Shown: piece by piece, positions 55,700 to 64,000 of the stretch
Position numbering within the stretch: position 1 is the first letter of the stretch
How the letters are laid out: the number at the start of each line of letters is the position of its first letter
Source of the DNA: Pseudomonas sediminis
GTDB taxonomy: Bacteria > Pseudomonadota > Gammaproteobacteria > Pseudomonadales > Pseudomonadaceae
NCBI RefSeq assembly: GCF_002741105.1
Contig: NZ_NIQU01000005.1
Coordinates: forward strand, 89,149 to 153,148
Length of the DNA: 64,000 bases
Direction of reading: 5' to 3'
Position numbers and translations under genes: made by a program
The notes under the pieces: generated by a model
The model's input: only the letters and a program-made list of their open reading frames with translations
Told to the model about the DNA's origin: nothing
Database searches by the model: none

Positions 55700-56224
55700 A
55701 TGCTTAGAAGCTACCTGCGTCTGACGTTGTTCGCCTTCGGCCTGTTACCTGGCGTGCAGGTGCCGGGTTTCATCGATGACTACGCCAAGCGCGTCGAAGC
55801 CCATCGCTTGGAGTCGCAGCAAAGCCTCAAAGGCTTTCAGGAAACTGCGCGCAATTTCTTCAAGGGCGATATGGACGCACTGGTAGCGCACTATCGCGTG
55901 AGCGACGACCCGGTGATGCGCAGCGATGCCAAGAGCGTCGGTCACCTGGTGCAGCGCTCGGCCTTGCTCGAACGTGAATGGCAGGCCATGCAGGGCCCCT
56001 GGTACACCCAGGCCTGGCACCTGGCGACCGCTGCCGATCACGAGTTGTTCGAGGAAACCCTGCAGGCGTACCGCTATCAGGTGCTGTTCACCCCGGATGC
56101 AATTCTCTGGGGCGTGATCAGCGCCTTGCTGTTGGCCTGGTTGGTCGAGGTGCTGGTGGTGCTGTGCGGCTGGCTGTTCGGAGCGGGCCGCACCCGGCGA
56201 GCGCAGCAACGGCACTGGCACTGA
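55700..56224 (+). CDS. DUF2937-like membrane protein
   Basis: A 174-residue protein. It has an N-terminal hydrophobic segment, a central helical region with motifs FIDDYAKRVEAHRLESQQSL and AREFF-like ARNFFKGDMDALV, and a C-terminal membrane span (WGVISALLLAWLVEVLVVLCGWLF). This opening and the central motif fit the DUF2937 family. No function known. It is 4 bases after the amidotransferase gene. Confidence 0.8.
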   Translation: MLRSYLRLTLFAFGLLPGVQVPGFIDDYAKRVEAHRLESQQSLKGFQETARNFFKGDMDALVAHYRVSDDPVMRSDAKSVGHLVQRSALLEREWQAMQGPWYTQAWHLATAADHELFEETLQAYRYQVLFTPDAILWGVISALLLAWLVEVLVVLCGWLFGAGRTRRAQQRHWH

Positions 56225-56382
56225 CGACAGGCGAGTGCCGGGCGTGTTTTGCGCTGATCCGGCGGTTGGTTGCCTGGGATCAAAAGCCACAAAAAGTGCA
56301 CTGGTTCGCCTGGGCACGAGGCAGGGCGTGTTAATGTAATACGGCGTTACATTTATCTCTCTCTCGTGTTACTGGAGTTTCC

Positions 56383-57447
56383 ATGTCGATCAAGGATTCG
56401 ATCCTGGCAGCCGCGCTGGCTGCTGTCCTGCCATTCACCTGTGCCGCCTACGCCAACTACGAGACCGAGCCAGACAGCGCTGCGGTCAGCGAGGACGTCA
56501 GCGAGAGCGATGATTCGGCGCAGTACATCAGCCCGGAAGAATTCGTCGCCAGCCTGGAGTTCAAGAGCGGCCGCGTCGTCCTGGGCAATGATCTTGCCAC
56601 CCTCAACCTGCCCGATTCGCTGGTGTTTCTCGACGGTGAGAATGCCCAGCGCCTGCTGGTCGACGCTTGGGGCAACCCGCCGGATGATGTCCCGCCGCTG
56701 GGCATGATCCTGCCGGCCGGCGTGTCGCCGCTGGCCGATGAATCCTGGGGTGTGACCGTCGAATATGAAGACAGTGGCTACGTGTCCGACGAGGACGCCG
56801 CTGACATCGACTATGGCGACATGCTCAAGGACATGCAGGCCGACATGCGCGAGGCCAACACCTGGCGTGAAGAGAACGGTTACGAGCCGGTACAACTGGT
56901 CGGCTGGGCCGCAGCGCCACGCTACGATGCCGAAGGCAAGAAGCTGCATTGGGCCAAGGAACTGAAGTTCGGTGAAAGTGAGACCAACACCCTGAACTAC
57001 AACATCCGCGTGCTCGGCCGTAAGGGTGTGCTGGTGTTGAACTTCGTCGCCAACATGGACCAACTGGCGGAAATCGAAGCCAATGTACCGGCCGTATTGG
57101 CTGCGACCGATTTCAACCCCGGCCAGCGCTATGTCGAATTCGACCCAGACCTGGACACCGTAGCGGCCTATGGCCTGGGTGCGCTGGTGGCTGGTAAGGT
57201 AGCGGCCAAGACCGGTTTGCTGGCGCTGTTGCTGGTACTGCTGAAGAAGTTCTGGTTCATCCCGGTGGTGCTGGGCGGTTGGCTGTTCAAGCGCATCGGC
57301 CTGCGTAAGAAGGACGCTCCCAGCGAAGCGGCGAGTGCGTCGCAAGCGCCAGTAGCCAATGCCGAGAGCAAGCCGGAAGAGCCTCTGCAGACCCCGGCGC
57401 AGACGGTGATGGACCTGAACAAGCCAGACGATGCGGACAAGCGGTGA
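56383..57447 (+). CDS. DUF2167-family membrane protein
   Basis: A 354-residue protein with a signal-like N-terminus (ILAAALAAVLPFTCAAYA), an acidic segment, and the DUF2167 core: WGVTVEYEDSGYVSDEDA, LVGWAAAPRYDAEGKKLHWAKEL, NTLNYNIRVLGRKGVLVLNFVA. Two C-terminal membrane spans and an Ala/Pro/Glu-rich tail follow. Function not established. The GTG of the next gene overlaps its stop by four bases. Confidence 0.88.
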   Translation: MSIKDSILAAALAAVLPFTCAAYANYETEPDSAAVSEDVSESDDSAQYISPEEFVASLEFKSGRVVLGNDLATLNLPDSLVFLDGENAQRLLVDAWGNPPDDVPPLGMILPAGVSPLADESWGVTVEYEDSGYVSDEDAADIDYGDMLKDMQADMREANTWREENGYEPVQLVGWAAAPRYDAEGKKLHWAKELKFGESETNTLNYNIRVLGRKGVLVLNFVANMDQLAEIEANVPAVLAATDFNPGQRYVEFDPDLDTVAAYGLGALVAGKVAAKTGLLALLLVLLKKFWFIPVVLGGWLFKRIGLRKKDAPSEAASASQAPVANAESKPEEPLQTPAQTVMDLNKPDDADKR

Positions 57448-57854
57448 GTTTGAAGCGTGGTAGCGTCATTTGCAGGGATGCGTTACGCGGTACCTCAGTT
57501 GCCGTTGTACTGACGCTGAGCGCCGGTTGTGGCGAAGCGAATCGCTTCGCCGACGGCTGGGATCGTGGCGGTACGCTGCATGACGCGAGCATGCGTGAAT
57601 GGGCCTTTGCCGTCGATGCCAATCGACTGGCCACCAGCGCCGATTTCGTCCGCGAGCGCATTCCCGATATGCCTGAGGAAGGGTTGCCGATTAGTAGCGC
57701 CCTGGTCGAGAAATGTCTGAGCGACATGTCGCTCCGTTCCGCCGTGGACTATCTCAAGGCGCACGAGAAACTGGACTACTGCTTCGACTACACCGAGAGG
57801 ATGCTCGGTCGGTTGGCCCAGGAATATGCAAGCCAGGCGCCTGCCTCCGAATAG
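57444..57854 (+). CDS. Putative lipoprotein coupled to the DUF2167 gene
   Basis: A 136-residue protein starting at GTG 57444. A hydrophobic segment VAVVLTLSAGCGEANRF contains a possible lipobox SAGC, so it may be lipidated; this signal is placed rather far (about 29 residues) from the start. The mature part is helical and has no motif I know. The overlap with the DUF2167 stop indicates coupling. Confidence 0.65.
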   Translation: MSLKRGSVICRDALRGTSVAVVLTLSAGCGEANRFADGWDRGGTLHDASMREWAFAVDANRLATSADFVRERIPDMPEEGLPISSALVEKCLSDMSLRSAVDYLKAHEKLDYCFDYTERMLGRLAQEYASQAPASE

Positions 57855-57857
57855 CGA

Positions 57858-57895
57858 AACGCCGCGAACCCTCTACAGGGTTCGCGGCGTTTTTC
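57858..57895. terminator. Strong bidirectional Rho-independent terminator
   Basis: AACGCCGCGAACCC and GGGTTCGCGGCGTT form a perfect 14-pair stem with a TCTACA loop, with TTTTC on + and TTTCGC on -. It separates the convergent lipoprotein and VWA genes. Confidence 0.93.
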
Positions 57896-57911
57896 ATTGC
57901 GGCTCGATGCC

Positions 57912-59090
57912 TTACTTGGACAGGTACTTCATGCCGTCTTCCAGACCCTGCAGGGTCAGCGGGTACATGCGATCTTCGATCAGCTCGCGCACCAGGCCCG
58001 TGGAGGCGGTGTAGTTCCAGGTGTCCTTGGGGTAGGGGTTGATCCAGATGATCTTCTTGAATTTCTCGGTGAAGCGCTTCATCCAGACGTAGCCGGCTTC
58101 CTCGTTCCAGTGCTCGACGCTGCCGCCGGCCTGGGTGATTTCGTAGGGCGCCATGGCCGCGTCGCCGACGAACACCACCTTGTAGTCGGCGCCGTACTTG
58201 TGCAGCAAGTCCAGGGTCGAGGTGCGCTCGCTGGTGCGGCGCATGTTGTTCTTCCACACGCTCTCGTAGATGAAGTTGTGGAAGTAGAAATATTCAAGAT
58301 GCTTGAACTCGGTCTTGCAGGCTGAGAACAGCTCCTCGCAGACCTTGACGTGGGCGTCCATGGAGCCGCCGATATCCAGTAGCAGCAGGAGCTTGACCGT
58401 GTTGCGTCGCTCCGGGCGCATCTGGATATTGAGCAGGCCGCCATCTTTCGCCGTGTGGTCGATGGTGCCGTCCAGATCGAGCTCTTCGGCTGCGCCCTGG
58501 CGGGCGAACTTGCGCAGGCGGCGCAGCGCCACCTTGATATTGCGCGTGCCCAGCTCGACCTGGTCGTCGAGGTTCTTGTATTCACGCTGATCCCACACCT
58601 TGGCGGCCTTGCCCTGGCGCTTGCCGGCATCGCCAACACGAATGCCTTCCGGGTTGTAGCCGCCGGAGCCGAACGGGCTGGTGCCGCCCGTGCCGATCCA
58701 CTTGTTGCCGCCTGCGTGCTTTTCCTTCTGTTCTTCGAGGCGTTTCTTGAACTCCTCGATCAGCTTGTCGAGGCCACCGAGGCTCTGGATCTGCGCCTTT
58801 TCCTCATCGCTCAGCAGGCGCTCGAATTCCTTGCGCAGCCATTCTTCGGGGATCATCGCCTCGATATGTTCGTTGAGGTTTTCCAGGCCCTTGAAGTAGG
58901 CGCCGAAGGCGCGATCGAACTTGTCGAAGTGACGTTCGTCTTTGACCAGGATCGCGCGCGCCAGGTAATAGAACTCGTCCATGTCGGCGAACACGACGTT
59001 GTGCTTGAGCGCGTTGATCAGGTCGAGCAACTCGCGCACCGACACCGGCACCTTGGCCGCGCGCATTTCGTTGAACAGGTTGAGCAGCAT
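57912..59090 (-). CDS. VWA-domain protein (CoxE-like), partner of MoxR
   Basis: A 392-residue cytoplasmic protein. The N-terminal region is helical (FNEMRAAKVPVSVRELLDLI), and the C-terminal half is a von Willebrand A domain with the MIDAS start LLLLDIGGSMD (DxGxS). FHNFIYESVW and VGDAAMAPYEI follow. Such proteins work with MoxR AAA ATPases as chaperone pairs in maturing other complexes. It follows moxR in the same direction, with palindromic element C in the gap. Confidence 0.9.
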   Translation of the reverse strand: MLLNLFNEMRAAKVPVSVRELLDLINALKHNVVFADMDEFYYLARAILVKDERHFDKFDRAFGAYFKGLENLNEHIEAMIPEEWLRKEFERLLSDEEKAQIQSLGGLDKLIEEFKKRLEEQKEKHAGGNKWIGTGGTSPFGSGGYNPEGIRVGDAGKRQGKAAKVWDQREYKNLDDQVELGTRNIKVALRRLRKFARQGAAEELDLDGTIDHTAKDGGLLNIQMRPERRNTVKLLLLLDIGGSMDAHVKVCEELFSACKTEFKHLEYFYFHNFIYESVWKNNMRRTSERTSTLDLLHKYGADYKVVFVGDAAMAPYEITQAGGSVEHWNEEAGYVWMKRFTEKFKKIIWINPYPKDTWNYTASTGLVRELIEDRMYPLTLQGLEDGMKYLSK

Positions 59091-59148
59091 GTTATGCCCT
59101 CATGAAAGTCTGTGACTGCCTGTGGCCACTGCCCGCACCAGAGGAAGG

Positions 59149-59252
59149 GCGAGCTAGAGTCAGGCAAGGCGAGAGCAGGCGAGCAAGCGCAGTGTACTTT
59201 TGTACATGAGCATTGCGAGCCTGCTCTCAACGCAGCCTGGCCGACGCGCAGC
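59149..59252 (-). repeat. Palindromic intergenic element, copy C
   Basis: Read on the minus strand, this unit matches copy A (34459-34597) closely: GCTGCGCGTCGGCC, CTGCGTT, AATGCTCATGT, and GCCTTGCCTGACTCTAGCTC. It folds into a long hairpin with GAGAGCAGGC pairing to GCCTGCTCTC and the apex GTACTTTTGTAC. It begins about ten bases after the moxR stop codon, as copy A follows its gene. Terminal inverted repeats like those of A and B are not clear here. Confidence 0.75.
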
Positions 59253-59262
59253 CGCCCGATGT

Positions 59263-60108
59263 TTACCGCGAAGCGCGGCGGGTCATGAAGGCCAGGCGCT
59301 CGAGCAACTGCACATCTTGCTCGTTCTTCACCAGGGCGCCAGCCAGAGGCGGGATGGCCTTGGTCGGGTCGCGTTCGCGCAGCACGGCTTCGCCGATGTT
59401 GTCGGCCATCAGCAGCTTGAGCCAGTCCACCAGTTCGCTGGTCGAGGGCTTCTTCTTCAGGCCCGGTACTTTGCGCACGTCGAAGAACACGTCCAGCGCC
59501 TCGGCCACCAGCTCGCCGCTGATGTTGGGGTAGTGCACGTCGACGATCTTTTTCAGCGTGTCGCGATCAGGGAAGGCGATGTAGTGGAAGAAGCAGCGGC
59601 GCAGGAAGGCGTCCGGCAGTTCTTTCTCGTTGTTCGAGGTGATGATGATGATCGGGCGCTGCTTGGCCTTGATCGTCTCGTTGGTCTCGTAAACGTAGAA
59701 CTCCATCTTGTCGAGTTCCTGCAACAGGTCGTTGGGGAACTCGATGTCGGCCTTGTCGATCTCGTCGATCAGCAGGATCACGCGCTCGTCGGCCTCGAAC
59801 GCCTCCCACAGTTTGCCTTTCTTGATGTAGTTGCGAACGTCGTGAACCTTGTCGGAGTCGAGCTGCGAGTCGCGTAGGCGGCTGACAGCATCGTATTCAT
59901 ACAGGCCCTGGTGCGCTTTGGTGGTGGATTTGATGTGCCAGGTGATCAGCTTGGCGCCGAAGGCGTCGGCCAGTTGTTCGGCGAGCATGGTCTTGCCGGT
60001 ACCCGGCTCACCCTTGACCAGCAGCGGGCGCTGCAGGGTGATGGCGGCGTTGACCGCGAGCTTGAGGTCGTCGGTGGCGACGTAGGACTGTGTGCCTTCG
60101 AACTTCAT
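59263..60108 (-). CDS. MoxR-family AAA ATPase
   Basis: A 281-residue AAA+ ATPase. Walker A is VKGEPGTGKTMLAEQLA, Walker B is VILLIDEIDKAD, and sensor 1 is IIITSNNEKELPDAFLRRCFFHYIAFP, read across residues 153-179. A lid domain completes the protein. It is expected to act with the VWA protein encoded next. The ATG at 60108 gives MKFEGTQSYVATDDLKLAVN. The two genes are separated by about 170 bases holding repeat C. Confidence 0.93.
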   Translation of the reverse strand: MKFEGTQSYVATDDLKLAVNAAITLQRPLLVKGEPGTGKTMLAEQLADAFGAKLITWHIKSTTKAHQGLYEYDAVSRLRDSQLDSDKVHDVRNYIKKGKLWEAFEADERVILLIDEIDKADIEFPNDLLQELDKMEFYVYETNETIKAKQRPIIIITSNNEKELPDAFLRRCFFHYIAFPDRDTLKKIVDVHYPNISGELVAEALDVFFDVRKVPGLKKKPSTSELVDWLKLLMADNIGEAVLRERDPTKAIPPLAGALVKNEQDVQLLERLAFMTRRASR

Positions 60109-60253
60109 CGGAAAATCCTCGGAACGGTAACGCGCGGGGCCGGCCCGCAGCAGAAATTCAGAGCGCGACTATAACGCGCAGCTCAGGTGGCTGTGAACGC
60201 AGACGCAGTATTCAGTCACTGAATGGGCGGTCACCGCTGCTTATGACTACGGC

Positions 60254-61336
60254 TCAGCTGCCGTCCTGCTGGGGTGGTGGGCGCTCGTAGCGGGGTGTGA
60301 AGGCTTCGACGAACGCGTTGCGCAGGATGGCGATGAAGGCCTGGAATGCACTGGTCTGCTGGTCATGCACGCTGCCGCTGAGTTCGACGCGGGTAGCGAA
60401 CTGGTCACGGCGCTGATTCTTCAACAGCGTCTCGCTGCCGCCGACGATGGCCTCCCAAAGCGAGCGCAGTACGCCTTTATCTTCGTCTTCGACGTCCTGC
60501 TCCCAGTCGAACACCTCGACATCGCGCAGCAGGGGTTTGATGTAGCCGTTGAGCTGAGCATTTTTGGCCTGCGCTTCGATCACCAGGTCGCCGTTGCCGC
60601 GTTTGAAGTCGAAGCGGCCGTAGGCGCGGGCGAAGTCGTTGAAGCGCGTCAGGTCGATGTCCTTCGCGCGCAGGCGCAGTTCGAAGTCCTCGAATTGCTC
60701 GAACGGGTCGAAGGTCGCCTCGGCTTCCAGTGGCGCGTGCTCCAGCAACAGCGCGCGACCTCCGAAGTGCGCGACGCGGTCGCCCGGCTCGTCACCGACA
60801 TTGGTGAGGTTGTAGAGGCTGGCGTTGACCTGGTCAGCGCTCAGTTCCACCTGGGGGTCGGTGCTAAAGTTATGAAAGCTGATGCGGCCGTCGATCACCC
60901 GCAGTTCGTTGAGGGTGATGGGCAGCAGCTTGTTCAACTGATCGCGCCAGTCGGTGCCGGCACCGGTCTGGGTGGCCTGGTCGTTTTCGCCGCCATCGAC
61001 GAAATTCAGTTGTGGGCGCTCGAAGAACACTTCCGCGACCACCGCGTGTTCCGACCACAGTGCCCGCCAGCTTACCGCCAGATCGATCAGCGGCGCGTCG
61101 AGCAGCGGCACGGGTACGTCGCCGCTGCTCTTGACGATGCGCAGGTCGTTGATGCGATAGGCGCCGCGCCACCAGGCCAGGTCGATATCAGCGATATGCC
61201 CGCGGTAGTCGCCCATGTCGGCGAGCTTGCCGTTGAGGTAGTCGCGGATCAACCAGGGCAGCGTAAGCTGCGCCGCCAGCAACAGCAGCAGTGCAACAAG
61301 CAGAGCCCTGAGGGGCCAGCTGTAGCGTCGTTTCAT
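60254..61336 (-). CDS. DUF748/AsmA-like envelope protein
   Basis: A 360-residue protein with an N-terminal membrane anchor (LRALLVALLLLLAAQLTLPWLI) and a beta-rich body: GHIADIDLAWWRGAYRINDL, VSWRALWSEHAVVAEVFFERPQLNFVDGG across 97-125, and LRVIDGRISFHNFSTDPQVEL. This text is typical of the DUF748 part of AsmA-like proteins, which bridge the envelope. The start chosen is ATG 61336 (MKRRYSWPLR). It is much shorter than large AsmA proteins. Confidence 0.8.
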   Translation of the reverse strand: MKRRYSWPLRALLVALLLLLAAQLTLPWLIRDYLNGKLADMGDYRGHIADIDLAWWRGAYRINDLRIVKSSGDVPVPLLDAPLIDLAVSWRALWSEHAVVAEVFFERPQLNFVDGGENDQATQTGAGTDWRDQLNKLLPITLNELRVIDGRISFHNFSTDPQVELSADQVNASLYNLTNVGDEPGDRVAHFGGRALLLEHAPLEAEATFDPFEQFEDFELRLRAKDIDLTRFNDFARAYGRFDFKRGNGDLVIEAQAKNAQLNGYIKPLLRDVEVFDWEQDVEDEDKGVLRSLWEAIVGGSETLLKNQRRDQFATRVELSGSVHDQQTSAFQAFIAILRNAFVEAFTPRYERPPPQQDGS

Positions 61337-61464
61337 CGGACAGTCCATCGAGTGATCTATCTTCGATGGACTGCGTGCGCGGCATTCTGTTCGGCTGGAC
61401 TGACGCTGCACCTGGGCATAGGCTGGTGCCCCTTATTCATCGTCCATCTGCTTAGGAAGGAATC

Positions 61465-62436
61465 ATGAGCCGCATTTTCGCTGACAACTCCCAGGCCATC
61501 GGTAACACGCCGCTGGTGATGATCAATCGCCTGGGGCCGAAAGGTGTGACCATCCTCGCCAAGATCGAGGGGCGCAACCCGGCCTATTCGGTCAAGTGCC
61601 GCATCGGTGCCAGCATGATCTGGGATGCCGAGGAGCGCGGTGTGCTCAAGCCGGGCATGACCATCGTCGAACCGACCTCGGGCAACACCGGCATCGGCCT
61701 GGCCTTCGTCGCTGCTGCACGTGGCTACAAGCTGGTGCTGACCATGCCGGCCTCGATGAGCCTGGAGCGGCGCAAGGTGCTCAAGGCCCTTGGCGCCGAA
61801 CTGGTACTGACCGAGCCGGCCAAGGGCATGAAGGGCGCCATCGAGAAGGCCAACGAACTGGCCGCCGCCAACCCTGACTATTACCTGCCGCAGCAGTTCG
61901 AGAACCCGGCCAACCCGTCCATCCACGAGAAGACCACCGGTCCGGAAATCTGGCGTGACACCGAAGGTGCCATCGACGTATTGGTCGCTGGCGTGGGGAC
62001 TGGCGGCACCATCACCGGGGTTTCGCGTTACATCAAGCAGACCCAGGGCAAGCCGATCCTCTCGGTCGCGGTGGAGCCAGTGGGTTCGCCGGTAATCAGC
62101 CAGACCCTGGCGGGTGACGAGGTCAAGCCGGCCCCGCACAAGATCCAAGGCATCGGCGCCGGTTTCGTGCCGAAGAACCTCGATCTGGCGATGGTCGATC
62201 AGGTCGAGCAGGTCAATGACGACGACGCCAAGGCCATGGCCCTGCGCCTGATGCGTGAGGAGGGCATTCTCTGCGGTATCTCTTGCGGCGCTGCGATGGT
62301 GGCGGCGGTGCGTCTGGCGGAGAAACCGGAGATGCAGGGCAAGACCATCGTGGTAATCCTGCCGGACTCCGGGGAGCGCTACCTGTCGAGCATGCTGTTC
62401 AGCGATATGTTCACCGAGCAGGAGTTGCAGCAGTAA
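61465..62436 (+). CDS. cysK: Cysteine synthase A (O-acetylserine sulfhydrylase A)
   Basis: A 323-residue fold-type II PLP enzyme. The PLP Lys is in [14 protein letters not shown]. The substrate loop [14 protein letters not shown] and the phosphate loop [13 protein letters not shown] are intact. The SVKCRIG form and the C-terminal extension point to CysK rather than CysM, whose gene is at 8253. The ATG at 61465 follows AGGAAGGAATC. A terminator with a TTCG loop follows. Confidence 0.95.
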   Translation: MSRIFADNSQAIGNTPLVMINRLGPKGVTILAKIEGRNPAYSVKCRIGASMIWDAEERGVLKPGMTIVEPTSGNTGIGLAFVAAARGYKLVLTMPASMSLERRKVLKALGAELVLTEPAKGMKGAIEKANELAAANPDYYLPQQFENPANPSIHEKTTGPEIWRDTEGAIDVLVAGVGTGGTITGVSRYIKQTQGKPILSVAVEPVGSPVISQTLAGDEVKPAPHKIQGIGAGFVPKNLDLAMVDQVEQVNDDDAKAMALRLMREEGILCGISCGAAMVAAVRLAEKPEMQGKTIVVILPDSGERYLSSMLFSDMFTEQELQQ

Positions 62437-62455
62437 GAGTTGCCAGCTCTCGTGA

Positions 62456-62482
62456 TCAAAGCCGCCTTCGGGCGGCTTTTTC
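62456..62482 (+). terminator. Rho-independent terminator of cysK
   Basis: AAAGCCGCC and GGCGGCTTT form a stem capped by a TTCG tetraloop and followed by TTTTCG, about 20 bases after the cysK stop. Confidence 0.92.
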
Positions 62483-62521
62483 GTAGAGCCTCGCGCAGCG
62501 GGATGGTTTCGCAGCGGGCTC

Positions 62522-62542
62522 GGTGCGCGCAGCGCCCCCTAC
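62522..62542. repeat. Short hairpin repeat at the end of the EamA gene
   Basis: GGTGCGCGCAGCGCCCCCTA is a variant of the palindrome at 14489 and 29078. Its right end supplies the TAG stop of the minus-strand transporter gene. Confidence 0.5.
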
Positions 62543-63429
62543 GTTCTGGCAACGGCTGGCCTGACCACCAGCCACAGCGCCAACGCGATCAACACGCAGC
62601 CAGGTATGTAGGCCCAGCTCAGTGGCTCACCCAGCAGCAAAGCGCCCCATAGCACGCCGAATGGCGGGATGAGGAAGGTGGTGGTGCTGGCCTTGATCGG
62701 TCCGATATCGGCCAGCAAACGGAAATACAGCACGTAGGCGAACGCGGTGCAGACCAGGCCAAGGCCGGCCAGCGACAGCCACACCTCAATGCCGCCCCAG
62801 CTCGGCGGCGGTTGCAGCGCCAGGCTGCCGCCGAACAGCGGTAGCAGGAACAGGCTGGCACCCGCGAGGCTGGCGAAGGCAGTGAGGCGATTGTCCAGGC
62901 CGCCCTGTTGGCCGATCCAGCGCCGGGTAAGAAAGCCGGCAAAGCCGTAGCAGGTGGTGGCCACCAGGCAGGCGCCGGCACCGAGCAGCAGTTGCAGGTC
63001 GAAGGCCACCGGGCCGGTGCGAGTCAGCACCGCAACGCCAAGCAGACCGATAAATACGCCCGCCGCCTTGCTGCGGGTGATGCCCTCATGGAAAAACAGT
63101 GCGCCGATCAATACACCCATCAGCGGAGTGGTGGCGTTGAAGATCGCCGAGTAACCAGCCGGTAGGATCAATGCCGCCAGGCAATACATGGCTGAAGGCA
63201 GGCCGGCATTGATCACGCCTAAACCCAGGCAGATGCGAAATTTGCCGCGAAAGTCCCAGTCCGTGCGCAGCAGCAAAAGCAGTGCGAGCAGCCCCAGCGC
63301 GCCGAAGCTGGCGCGAAAGAACGCGGTCGGCATGCTTCCCAACACGGGGGCGGCAACGCGCATGAACAGGAAGCTGGCGCCCCAGATGGCGGCGAGCAGC
63401 AGCAGGCGGAGCAGGTCGGCGGTACGCAA
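62539..63429 (-). CDS. EamA/DMT-family transporter
   Basis: A 296-residue inner-membrane protein with about ten helices in two EamA repeats (LLLLAAIWGASFLFMRVAAP at the start; WGALLLGEPLSWAYIPGCVLI at the end). It probably exports amino acids or other small metabolites; substrate unknown. The start is uncertain: TTG at 63429 gives the usual opening RTADLLRLLLLAAIWG, while an in-frame ATG at 63528 would add 33 atypical residues. Neither has a good ribosome site. Confidence 0.85.
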   Translation of the reverse strand: MRTADLLRLLLLAAIWGASFLFMRVAAPVLGSMPTAFFRASFGALGLLALLLLLRTDWDFRGKFRICLGLGVINAGLPSAMYCLAALILPAGYSAIFNATTPLMGVLIGALFFHEGITRSKAAGVFIGLLGVAVLTRTGPVAFDLQLLLGAGACLVATTCYGFAGFLTRRWIGQQGGLDNRLTAFASLAGASLFLLPLFGGSLALQPPPSWGGIEVWLSLAGLGLVCTAFAYVLYFRLLADIGPIKASTTTFLIPPFGVLWGALLLGEPLSWAYIPGCVLIALALWLVVRPAVART

Positions 63430-63534
63430 GGCGGAGTATCCGGCTGGGTGGGGCCGAGAGTGTTGCCGCTGGGCGGGGTTCTGGCAATCCGCATTGCACT
63501 TTCGAATATGTGTGGCGGTGCTGCGCATGAGAAT

Positions 63535-63556
63535 GTGGGAGCGGCTTTAGCCGCGA
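63535..63556. repeat. Single REP core
   Basis: GTGGGAGCGGCTTTAGCCGC followed by GA is one REP arm, as at 1287 and 51719, lying between the EamA and aceK genes. Confidence 0.7.
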
Positions 63557-63653
63557 TGAGCAATCCCGCAAGCTTTACCCGGTGATCTCTGATTGCATCC
63601 AGGCCAGTGTTGTCGGCTAAGCTCGGCTGATCACTGCAGATGAGGCATGCGTA

Positions 63654-64000
63654 ATGGGGCAGCAATGGCCGGCTGGCGAGATCGCTCGACTGATCCTCGA
63701 GGGGTTCGATGATTACCGCGAGCATTTTCGCCAGATCACCGATGGCGCGCGCGTGCGCTTCGAGCAGGCGCAATGGCAGGAGGCGCAGCAGGCTTCGGCG
63801 GCGCGCATCAACCTCTACGAAGAGAAGGTCGCAGAAACCCGCGAGCACTTGTTGCAAGGGTTCGATGCTTCGCTGCTGGAAGTCGGCCAGTGGCCGCTGG
63901 TCAAGAGCGCCTATATCTCCCTGATCGACCTGCGCTTCGACGACGAACTGGCGGAGACCTGGTTCAACTCGATCTTCTGCAGCCTGTTCAGCCATGACCA
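63654..64000 (+). CDS. aceK: Isocitrate dehydrogenase kinase/phosphatase (5' part)
   Basis: The first 115 codons of AceK, cut by the window end. The text starts [20 protein letters not shown], then [25 protein letters not shown] and [16 protein letters not shown]. It parallels E. coli AceK (RFEQADW, RIHLYD, FFNSVYCRLFDH) by eye. AceK phosphorylates isocitrate dehydrogenase to divert carbon to the glyoxylate shunt during growth on acetate or fatty acids. Kinase and phosphatase catalytic parts lie outside the window. Confidence 0.9.
   Translation, partial: MGQQWPAGEIARLILEGFDDYREHFRQITDGARVRFEQAQWQEAQQASAARINLYEEKVAETREHLLQGFDASLLEVGQWPLVKSAYISLIDLRFDDELAETWFNSIFCSLFSHD

Noticed and set aside
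57754-58257. A 167-codon minus-strand frame over the terminator and VWA gene end.
   Set aside because: It crosses a strong terminator and reads another frame of the VWA gene; not a separate gene.

Overview
The window is a GC-rich, gene-dense chromosomal segment of a gamma-proteobacterium, almost certainly Pseudomonas. Supporting signs are the order dinB-ldhA-gacS-two-component pair-cysM-rlmD-relA-mazG, which I recall from P. aeruginosa, the late cobalamin operon order cobO-cobB-bluB-cobD-cobC-cobQ-cobP-cobT-phosphatase-cobV, an OprD-family porin, a class I lipase with its foldase, and Pseudomonas-type REP elements. The lipase, FadL and REP types suggest the P. mendocina/oleovorans branch, but I cannot prove the species from the sequence alone. 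Nothing here looks like a prophage, insertion sequence, integron, CRISPR array or defence island. This is core or near-core chromosome.

Layout. 1-10.5 kb: initiator tRNA-Met, DNA polymerase IV, D-lactate dehydrogenase, the global sensor GacS, a second two-component pair, cysM and rlmD. 10.6-14.8 kb: stringent-response relA, mazG, a DUF2058 protein and a Rof-like Rho inhibitor. 14.9-18.4 kb: OprD-type porin, a DUF5610-like protein, a small redox protein, tRNA-Pro and a small lipoprotein. 18.5-20.9 kb: molybdenum cofactor genes mobA, moaB and moeA. 21.0-22.7 kb: two tandem NlpC/P60 lipoproteins and an HNH protein. 22.7-32.0 kb: a cobalamin riboswitch with an apparent attenuator, followed by a ten-gene cobalamin operon. 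32.0-33.8 kb: a MarR regulator, an MFS transporter and a 41-residue membrane peptide. 33.9-40.5 kb: glutathione peroxidase, then a lipid module of lipase, foldase and hybrid kinase on + and FadL plus a LuxR-type regulator on -. 40.6-50.9 kb: sulfurtransferase, NADP-glutamate dehydrogenase, RNase D with YcgL, a hydroxypyruvate reductase, YcgN, an HELVH metalloprotease and an RNA methyltransferase. 51-57.9 kb: YajD, oligopeptidase B, HIT hydrolase, YafJ-type amidotransferase and several membrane or exported proteins of unknown function. 57.9-64 kb: MoxR/VWA pair, a DUF748-like protein, cysK, an EamA transporter and the start of aceK, cut by the window edge.

Most notable points. (1) The lipase operon appears to continue into a hybrid histidine kinase, while the convergent operon pairs the fatty-acid channel FadL with a LuxR-type response regulator. 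Together they look like a split two-component system embedded in a lipid-use locus. (2) The regulator is preceded by a hairpin whose loop carries A-rich triplets of the Hfq/Crc type, and the same kind of motif abuts the lipase Shine-Dalgarno and the porin start. (3) Three copies of a long palindromic intergenic element, two of them bounded by imperfect terminal inverted repeats, are scattered between 34 and 59 kb. (4) A 41-codon membrane ORF is coupled to the MarR-linked MFS gene.
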